A stretch of 5,627 nucleotides of DNA from Acidobacteriota bacterium (GTDB lineage: Bacteria; Acidobacteriota; Terriglobia; Terriglobales; Acidobacteriaceae). The notes under the pieces were generated by a model that had not been told where the DNA came from, made no database searches, and saw only the letters and a list, made by a program, of their open reading frames with translations. A program made the translations under genes and the position numbers. The stretch is from positions 1-5,627 of the forward strand of contig JAJZNH010000471.1 in the NCBI GenBank assembly GCA_021811745.1. The letters run 5' to 3'. Positions 1 to 4,526 of the stretch are shown here, one piece after another. The stretch's first letter is position 1. Every line of letters starts with the position of its first letter.

Positions 1-1025
1 CCGTCGGGGCCAATCATTTCGCCGACCGTCAGGTGCTCCTCGACGAACGGGTGTGCGCTTCCCTTCACGGCATATTTGCCGCTGGAACCGGGCTCTCCCT
101 CCACCAGGTGCGGCACGTTGCGGCACGCCACGTGGTCCAAGGTGACTTCGTTGTGGTCCTTGCGCGCATCACCGAGCACGATCGCCGAGCGGGCGATATC
201 TTCGAGCACCAGGTCGCGGCCGTACAACTCCTCGGTCATGCCCGGGGTAATCTGGATCGCGATCGGCGTGTGCGCAATCCGGTCGCGCACCAGGGTCATG
301 CCCACTTCCTGCGTGTGGATGGCGGCGCGCCTTTGCCCCGTGAAGGTTGAATCGGTCAGCAGAAACTGCCACGCCGGCGAGGTGCGCACCGAAATGATGC
401 CGTAGTCGCCGCCATCCATCGTGAGGTCGGTGGCGCCGTTGCCCACGTCCTCCACGGCGGCACGACCCTGCCCCACCTCGAAGCGCATGTGCTCGAGAAA
501 CGAGTGCTGCGCCACGTGGAACCGAACCGCAATCGCCGCCGGATTGCCCGGGCCAATCTCAAAGTCAATGTTCTTGATGCCGCTGTAAAACGTAAACTCG
601 TTCGCATCCACAACGGGTTCGCCCGGCGGCTGACGCCACGCGGCAAACTGCAACATATAGCGCCCGGTGCCCAGAAATCCGTGGCCCTCCTGGTAGCCGG
701 GCGTATTCGGTCCAAGAACAAAAACAGGGCGATGCGCTCCATACCCGATGAGCCGAATCCCCGTCCACAATTCAATCGTGTGGGTAATCCGGTATCTGCC
801 TTCCGGGACAAAAACGATGCCTTGCCCGGTGGTCTCCTGCACATGATCGATGGCCTTCTGGATCGCTGTCGTGTCGTCCGCCTTGCCATCCGCGACCGCG
901 CCGAAGGCTCCGCGCTCCAGGTACACCGCGTGAGAATCGTCGGGGCGCACCGGAAATACCGATTGGGCTGTCAGGGGCAGAGCGCCCGCGACAAGTAACA
1001 CCAGAATCCAGGGCAAACAACGCAT
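1..1025 (-). CDS. Secreted right-handed beta-helix protein (pectate-lyase-3 / GH55-like), C-terminus cut off by window edge
   Basis: The reading frame starts at ATG (1025 on the minus strand) and stays open for 341 codons to the left edge, so the C-terminus is missing. Residues 1-21 (MRCLPWILVLL...LTAQ) form a Sec signal peptide with likely cleavage near Ala20-Gln21. Residues 38-92 carry the typical start of the pectate-lyase-3 superfamily fold: FGAVADGKADDTTAIQKAID (41-60), then IVFVPEGRYRI (70-80) and GIRLIGYG (89-96). This matches the family pattern of a GAxGDGxxDDT loop, a PxGxY strand and a first helical coil. Residues 145-300 show short strand-turn repeats (for example IKNIDFEIG, LTMDGGDYGI, FLLTDSTFTG, LVLEDIARSAIVLGD) expected of parallel beta-helix coils. 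Such proteins usually bind or cleave polysaccharide outside the cytoplasm. I cannot see a diagnostic catalytic residue, so lyase, hydrolase or non-catalytic binding all remain possible. A GGAG at 1036-1039, 10 bases upstream, supports the start. It lies downstream of the VWA-like gene on the same strand. Confidence 0.9.
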   Translation of the reverse strand, partial: MRCLPWILVLLVAGALPLTAQSVFPVRPDDSHAVYLERGAFGAVADGKADDTTAIQKAIDHVQETTGQGIVFVPEGRYRITHTIELWTGIRLIGYGAHRPVFVLGPNTPGYQEGHGFLGTGRYMLQFAAWRQPPGEPVVDANEFTFYSGIKNIDFEIGPGNPAAIAVRFHVAQHSFLEHMRFEVGQGRAAVEDVGNGATDLTMDGGDYGIISVRTSPAWQFLLTDSTFTGQRRAAIHTQEVGMTLVRDRIAHTPIAIQITPGMTEELYGRDLVLEDIARSAIVLGDARKDHNEVTLDHVACRNVPHLVEGEPGSSGKYAVKGSAHPFVEEHLTVGEMIGPD

Positions 1026-1035
1026 GGGCGGAACA

Positions 1036-1039
1036 CTCC
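1036..1039 (-). promoter_or_regulatory. Ribosome binding site of the beta-helix gene
   Basis: GGAG on the minus strand sits 10 bases before the ATG at 1025. It is a moderate Shine-Dalgarno match and helps fix that start. Confidence 0.5.
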
Positions 1040-1064
1040 GAAGAACGAGATGAAGCGTAAGGCC

Positions 1065-1070
1065 TTTATA
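1065..1070 (-). promoter_or_regulatory. Possible -10 element (TATAAA) before the beta-helix gene
   Basis: The minus strand reads TATAAA, one mismatch from TATAAT, 39 bases before the ATG at 1025. A CTGACA that could act as -35 lies at 1092-1097, but the 21-base spacing is too long for a normal sigma70 promoter. The 113-base gap to the upstream VWA-like gene leaves room for an independent promoter, but read-through from that gene is equally possible. This is a weak call. Confidence 0.25.
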
Positions 1071-1138
1071 GCGCACGCACTTCATGCTTGGTGTCAGCCA
1101 CAGGGACAGCTACGCGCAGACGCGACTCGAATCTGGAC

Positions 1139-2341
1139 TCAGGGGCTCGTGCCCTCCGCCCAGTAGCTCTTCCGTGCCGTGATCTCCAGATCTTCGTAAC
1201 CCGGCAGTTGCAGCTCAATCTGGTGCAATCCCGGATGCGGCGCCTGGGGCTGAAAGCTGAGCAGATAGCGGTTGGGAAGATGGTTGCCGATCGTCAGCAG
1301 GTCCTGCTCGAACCCCTTTTCATTTCCCATCTTGAAGTACTCGCCGCCCGTGAGGCGCGCGACCGTCTCGGGCACATTCGTCTTCAGCCCGTCCACCGTC
1401 GCAATCGCCGCCGCCTTGGCAAAGGTGAGCGGCGGCACAAGCTGCGCAAGGCAATCGTAGGCCCGCGCCCAGCGCGAATCCGGTCCGTCCGGATCGGGAT
1501 CCAGATCCTTGCCCATGCAGCCATGGGTTGGATTCGGCTTATGGTTCTCCCCCGTCGCCCGGCCCGGCTGCGTGGGCAGTTGGCTCGCCGCGTAGTGCGC
1601 CGCCTCCGACCTCGCCGTCGAATAGCCGATGCTATAGATGGTTGTGTCCGTATCCGTGATGGCTCGCACCGCCTGTTCGATGCTCGTGTGGCTGCCGCGA
1701 TCCAGAGTTTCGCTCACCAGCAGGATGGCTCGCCGGTATCCGGCCGGCTGGCTGCGCAGCATATCGACCGCGGTTTGCAATGCATCCAGAATCGCCGCCC
1801 CGTTGTCGCCCAGCCGCTTGTTGTGCTGCGGGTGCGGACCCTGGCAGTTCTCATCGTGCTCCTGTCGCGTGCACCCTGGCTGCAGTCGCTCGAGAGCATC
1901 GGCAGCCTCCTTCAGATTCGCCGTGAAGGGTTCCGCGATTCTGGGCCGGCTGTCGAATGTAAGCACGGCGATCTTGTGCGGCACATTGCCCACAACCGCC
2001 GCCAGCATGGGGCCAAGCGGCGGCGCGATGCGCGGGTACTTCCGAAACTGGCGCGCACCCGCGCCTCCCACTTCTACGACTACGACCAAGGCCAGCGGTT
2101 CGCCGCCTGTGTCGCGCTCCAGCGCCAGCTTCTCGGGCACTCCATCGTCGGTAAGGCGAAAATCATCGGCGGTGAGGGTATAGACGATTGCCCCCGATTG
2201 GGTGCGCACCAGCGCGGGAACCAGTACCACCGTCGTCTGGCTGCGCAGCATGCTTTGTTCCGTCGCCGGCGGCTTGGGACTCTGAGGCGCGCAAATCCCC
2301 GCCGCGATGGTGAGCAGAAGCGCTATGGCCGTGAACCGCAC
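1139..2341 (-). CDS. Secreted VWFA-related Acidobacterial domain protein with degenerate metal site
   Basis: This 400-residue protein matches the VWFA-related Acidobacterial domain family (TIGR03436-type). I chose the GTG start at 2341 because it has a strong GGAGGAG 9 bases upstream and puts a signal peptide at the N-terminus (residues 1-18, RFTAIALLLTIAAGICA). The frame stays open to an ATG at 2488, but that would bury the signal peptide behind 49 basic residues. Residues 31-75 (SMLRSQTTVVLVPALVRTQSG..., DFRLTDDGVPEKLAL) match the domain before the VWA fold in this family. The VWA core follows: LALVVVVEVGGA (83-94), KIAVLTFDSRP (123-133), GDNGAAILDALQTAVDML (178-195), RAILLVSETLDRGS (204-217) and TTIYSIGYS (233-241). 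The usual DxSxS metal-site motif is replaced by EVGGA, so metal binding is doubtful. Residues 250-305 form an insert containing C275, an Asp-rich DPDPDGPD (281-288) and C297. C157 and C166 form a second close pair. The role is unknown; secreted protein-protein interaction is the family expectation. Confidence 0.93.
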   Translation of the reverse strand: MRFTAIALLLTIAAGICAPQSPKPPATEQSMLRSQTTVVLVPALVRTQSGAIVYTLTADDFRLTDDGVPEKLALERDTGGEPLALVVVVEVGGAGARQFRKYPRIAPPLGPMLAAVVGNVPHKIAVLTFDSRPRIAEPFTANLKEAADALERLQPGCTRQEHDENCQGPHPQHNKRLGDNGAAILDALQTAVDMLRSQPAGYRRAILLVSETLDRGSHTSIEQAVRAITDTDTTIYSIGYSTARSEAAHYAASQLPTQPGRATGENHKPNPTHGCMGKDLDPDPDGPDSRWARAYDCLAQLVPPLTFAKAAAIATVDGLKTNVPETVARLTGGEYFKMGNEKGFEQDLLTIGNHLPNRYLLSFQPQAPHPGLHQIELQLPGYEDLEITARKSYWAEGTSP

Positions 2342-2350
2342 CTGGTGGAA

Positions 2351-2360
2351 CTCCTCCTCT
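2351..2360 (-). promoter_or_regulatory. Strong ribosome binding site deciding the GTG start of the VWA-like gene
   Basis: The minus strand reads AGAGGAGGAG, ending 9 bases before the GTG at 2341. This near-ideal Shine-Dalgarno is the main reason to prefer the GTG over the in-frame ATG at 2488. Confidence 0.8.
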
Positions 2361-2369
2361 TCGATTCTC

Positions 2370-2381
2370 GGCCGGACGGCC
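2370..2381. repeat. Inverted repeat GGCCG-GA-CGGCC
   Basis: Two perfect 5-base arms are separated by GA. In the minus-strand transcript it would lie just upstream of the VWA-like gene's ribosome binding site. The two-base spacer is too short for a good RNA hairpin, so a protein-binding site or chance in GC-rich DNA are the alternatives. Confidence 0.35.
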
Positions 2382-2386
2382 ACGGC

Positions 2387-2396
2387 GCGTCGACGC
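2387..2396. repeat. 10-base palindrome GCGTCGACGC
   Basis: This is a perfect palindrome in the divergent intergenic region. Its first eight bases recur at 2446-2453 across the putative -35 of the fucosidase promoter, which makes it a candidate operator. The second copy is not a full palindrome. Confidence 0.35.
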
Positions 2397-2415
2397 CCGG
2401 CGATCGGCAGGCTTT

Positions 2416-2425
2416 CCGAATTCGG
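2416..2425. repeat. 10-base palindrome CCGAATTCGG
   Basis: This perfect palindrome lies 24 bases upstream of the putative -35 of the fucosidase promoter. One step outward is a T/G mismatch, and the next pair (T2414 with A2427) matches again. The position would suit a regulator acting on the divergent promoters. Confidence 0.35.
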
Positions 2426-2448
2426 GAGAGACAACGATAACTTTAGCG

Positions 2449-2478
2449 TCGACACAAGGGATGCCGCTTTGCTATCAT
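2449..2478 (+). promoter_or_regulatory. Putative sigma70-type promoter of the fucosidase gene
   Basis: TCGACA (2449-2454, 5 of 6 to TTGACA) and TATCAT (2473-2478, 5 of 6 to TATAAT) are separated by 18 bases. Transcription would begin near 2485, giving a leader of about 65 bases before the GTG at 2549. The -35 overlaps the second GCGTCGAC copy. The call rests on consensus matching alone. Confidence 0.45.
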
Positions 2479-2534
2479 CGGCAGTCAATTGAGAAGGTCA
2501 GGCGGTCTCGCTGCGAGCGCGGCTTAGCCAACAG

Positions 2535-2540
2535 AGGAGG
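2535..2540 (+). promoter_or_regulatory. Strong ribosome binding site deciding the GTG start of the fucosidase
   Basis: A perfect AGGAGG lies 8 bases before the GTG at 2549. It fixes this start over internal ATG codons, and the resulting N-terminus is a twin-arginine signal peptide. Confidence 0.85.
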
Positions 2541-2548
2541 AAACTGCC

Positions 2549-4354
2549 GTGCAACGACGAGATTTCTGCAGGTTGTTTGCAATAGCCGCCGCGTCAAGAT
2601 CTTTGCCCTCATGGGGGCAGTCCGCATCCCTAGCCCCGTCCGGCTTGGTGGCCAAGTTCGATCGGTACACGCTCGATTACGCCCAGTTCTGCGCTCTGCC
2701 TGCGCACATGCGCGACTTCTTTGAGTTGAACGGCGGCAAAATTGTTCCGGTTCGCCTGGACAATGCCACCTGGAAGCCCACCGCGTGGGGCACGCCGCCC
2801 GAGTTGCCGGTGCCGGGTGGATCGTGGGATGGAGTGCCGATGGAGTCCCCCATTGCCGATTTGGCCGGGGAAGGGCCGTACAAGCCGGCGTGGGATTCGC
2901 TGCTGCAGTACGAGGCGCCCGAATGGTACCAGGACGCGAAATTCGGCATCTGGGCGCACTGGAGCCCGCAGTGCGTGCCCGAGGCCGGCGACTGGTACGC
3001 GCGCAATATGTATATCGAGGGATCGCGGGAGAACAAATACCATCTCGAACATTACGGGCCGCCTTCCCAGTTCGGATACAAAGACCTGTGCGCGCAGTGG
3101 ACGCTGCTCAACTGGGAGCCCGACGAACTGATCGCGCGCTACAAGAAGGCAGGCGCGCGGCTGTTCATCTCGCTCGCCAATCACCATGACGGCTTCGATG
3201 CCTGGGATTCGAAACATCAGCCGTGGAACGCCGCCGCCTACGGTCCGCATCGCGACGTAGTGGGCACCTGGGCCGCCGCGGCCAGAAAGCAGGACCTGCG
3301 CTTCGGCGTCACTGTGCACCAGGCACGCAACTGGTGGTGGTTCCAGCCTTCGCACGGAGCGGACAAGGCCGGACCGCTCGCCGGCATCCCCTACGACGGC
3401 GACTTGACCGCCTCCGGAGGCAGAGACCAGTGGTGGCAGGGACTCGATCCGCAGCGGCTCTATGGGGTGAAGCATCCGTTCGATGCGCTGCCCGACATCT
3501 CCTACGTGAAAAACTTCTACGACCGGACTCGCGACCTGGTCGACCAGCACGATCCGGACCTTCTCTACTTCGACAATGCCCTGCTTCCGCTGGGGTGGGG
3601 CGGGATGAATATCGGCGCCTACTTCTACAACCATAACCTGCAAACACACGGCGGCAAGATGGAAGCCATCTTGAACGTCAAGAACGTCCCCGACCGCCTC
3701 GCCAAAGCCGTCATTGCCGATTACGAACGCGGACTGACCAGCGAAATCATGAAGTATCCCTGGCAGTCGGAGACCTGCATCGGCGACTGGCACTACAACC
3801 GCGCGCTCTACGACAAGCCAGGCGAGTACGGCGGGTATCTGCCCCCGCGCGACGTCATCCACTGGCTCATCGACACGGTAAGCAAGAACGGCACGTTTAT
3901 CCTCGACATCCCGGGAAAACCCGACGGCACCATCGACAGCAAGGAAATTGCCGTGCTCGATGGCATCACTTCCTGGATGCAGGTGAATGGCGAAGCCATT
4001 TACGAGACCCGGCCGTGGAAGATCTACGGCGAAGGGCCGAACATGGTGAAAGCGGGATCCTTTCAGGGACGCTCGGTCAGCAGGCTGGGAGCCAAAGACA
4101 TCCGCTTCACGCGCAGCAAGTCCGGCAAAGTCGTGTATGCCATCGCGCTGGGCTGGCCCTCGGAGCCCATCGTCGTGCAGGCGCTTGGGCTTTCGGCACA
4201 AAACCAGCCGGGCAAGGTGGCCAAGGTGGAACTGCTCGGAACCGGAGAGCGGGTGCATTGGAAGCAGCAAGCCGACGGGCTCCGCGTCGATCTTCCCCGC
4301 CAGTACAAACCGCCCGTGGACTTTGCGGCCGCACTCAAGATTACGATTGCCTGA
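2549..4354 (+). CDS. Tat-exported alpha-L-fucosidase, glycoside hydrolase family 29
   Basis: This 601-residue protein should hydrolyse terminal alpha-L-fucose from glycans by the retaining mechanism of family GH29. The N-terminus MQRRDFCRLFAIAAAS is a twin-arginine signal, with likely cleavage near residues 24-27, so it is exported folded. Residues 28-120 form a linker or extension before the barrel. The catalytic (beta/alpha)8 barrel begins at DAKFGIWAHWSPQ (129-141) and GDWYARNMY (147-155). It continues with LANHHDGFDAWDS (209-221), the family's conserved His-His-Asp-Gly-Phe pocket motif, and RFGVTVH (251-257). The segment DLLYFDN (337-343) holds the expected nucleophile Asp342. Then come SETCIGDWHYNR (407-418), VSKNGTFILDIPGKPDGTI (444-462) and WMQVNGEAIYETRPW (476-490), all standard GH29 landmarks. 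A C-terminal beta-sandwich of about 100 residues includes DGLRVDLP (576-583). Glu408 is a tentative acid/base, but this position is not constant in GH29. The start is GTG behind a perfect AGGAGG, and the transporter downstream may be co-transcribed. Confidence 0.97.
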   Translation: MQRRDFCRLFAIAAASRSLPSWGQSASLAPSGLVAKFDRYTLDYAQFCALPAHMRDFFELNGGKIVPVRLDNATWKPTAWGTPPELPVPGGSWDGVPMESPIADLAGEGPYKPAWDSLLQYEAPEWYQDAKFGIWAHWSPQCVPEAGDWYARNMYIEGSRENKYHLEHYGPPSQFGYKDLCAQWTLLNWEPDELIARYKKAGARLFISLANHHDGFDAWDSKHQPWNAAAYGPHRDVVGTWAAAARKQDLRFGVTVHQARNWWWFQPSHGADKAGPLAGIPYDGDLTASGGRDQWWQGLDPQRLYGVKHPFDALPDISYVKNFYDRTRDLVDQHDPDLLYFDNALLPLGWGGMNIGAYFYNHNLQTHGGKMEAILNVKNVPDRLAKAVIADYERGLTSEIMKYPWQSETCIGDWHYNRALYDKPGEYGGYLPPRDVIHWLIDTVSKNGTFILDIPGKPDGTIDSKEIAVLDGITSWMQVNGEAIYETRPWKIYGEGPNMVKAGSFQGRSVSRLGAKDIRFTRSKSGKVVYAIALGWPSEPIVVQALGLSAQNQPGKVAKVELLGTGERVHWKQQADGLRVDLPRQYKPPVDFAAALKITIA

Positions 4355-4370
4355 AAGCGGCAGGCTATTG

Positions 4371-4384
4371 GAGCCTCGTGGCTC
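4371..4384 (+). repeat. Small inverted repeat GAGCC-TCGT-GGCTC after the fucosidase stop
   Basis: A 5-base perfect stem with a TCGT loop starts 16 bases after the fucosidase stop codon. No T-run follows, so on its own it is not a convincing terminator. It may protect the mRNA end or be chance. Confidence 0.3.
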
Positions 4385-4403
4385 ATCGCAGCGGACAGCC
4401 CAA

Positions 4404-4436
4404 CTGGGACCCATCGTTCGGTAAGATGGGTCCTAG
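4404..4436 (+). repeat. 12-bp stem-loop between fucosidase and transporter (terminator-like, no U-tract)
   Basis: GGACCCATC (4407-4415) and GATGGGTCC (4425-4433) are perfect 9-base arms around a 9-base loop. The stem extends outward through one G-T wobble, a T-A pair and a C-G pair to 4404/4436. No run of T follows, so it is not a classic intrinsic terminator. It could attenuate transcription between the two genes, act as an mRNA-stabilising element, or be an operator for the transporter gene. Confidence 0.5.
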
Positions 4437-4447
4437 CATGGTTCAGT

Positions 4448-4455
4448 CCCATGGG
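4448..4455. repeat. 8-base palindrome CCCATGGG
   Basis: This perfect palindrome lies 12 bases beyond the larger stem-loop, within the leader of the transporter gene. It partly echoes the stem sequence (CCCAT). It is too short to be more than suggestive. Confidence 0.2.
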
Positions 4456-4526
4456 CTGCCCGTTCCTCCAAAGGCGCCCTCGCATTCGAGGCATCGGAAA
4501 TCTTGTCAGCAGCCCAGCGCCACGTC

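Larger units (their letters stand above)
2342..2548. other. Divergent intergenic region between the VWA-like gene and the fucosidase
   Basis: This 207-base region separates two genes that are transcribed away from each other, so promoters for both should lie here. It contains a sigma70-like promoter for the plus strand (2449-2478). It also holds three compact perfect inverted repeats (2370-2381, 2387-2396, 2416-2425) and a direct repeat of GCGTCGAC (2387-2394 and 2446-2453). For the minus strand, a TTGACT (5 of 6 to the -35 consensus) is present at 2486-2491, but no good -10 follows at 16-18 bases. I find no small gene in it. Confidence 0.7.

Noticed and set aside
356..1020. Several 60-180 codon open frames on both strands within the beta-helix gene
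   Set aside because: They are Arg-rich shadow frames. The long frame from 1025 on the minus strand reads as a signal peptide plus a pectate-lyase-3 domain.
1051..1086. ATGAAG...CTTCAT inverted repeat and AAGGCCTT palindrome before the beta-helix gene
   Set aside because: The arms are only 6 bases with a loop of over 20 bases, and the 8-base palindrome is likely by chance in this composition.
1088..2440. A 450-codon open frame on the plus strand opposite the VWA-like gene
   Set aside because: Its translation is rich in Arg, His and Gln without any recognisable domain, while the minus strand gives a clear family match with signal peptide and ribosome binding site. It is a composition shadow of GC-rich codons.
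2342..2488. N-terminal extension of the VWA-like protein to the ATG at 2488
   Set aside because: It would put 49 mostly basic, low-complexity residues before a signal peptide and overlap the promoter region. The GTG at 2341 has a near-perfect Shine-Dalgarno.
2785..3636. Overlapping plus-strand frames of 129-137 codons inside the fucosidase
   Set aside because: They lie wholly inside the GH29 frame, are Arg/Ala-rich and show no domain or start signals.
2630..4414. A 594-codon open frame on the minus strand opposite the fucosidase
   Set aside because: It is long enough to tempt, but the translation has no family signature and mirrors the codon pattern of the well-supported GH29 gene. There is no good ribosome binding site or independent context.
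4404..4436. Calling the intergenic hairpin an intrinsic terminator
   Set aside because: The stem is strong, but the bases after it (CATGGTTCAGTCC) contain no T-run, so it is listed as a stem-loop instead.
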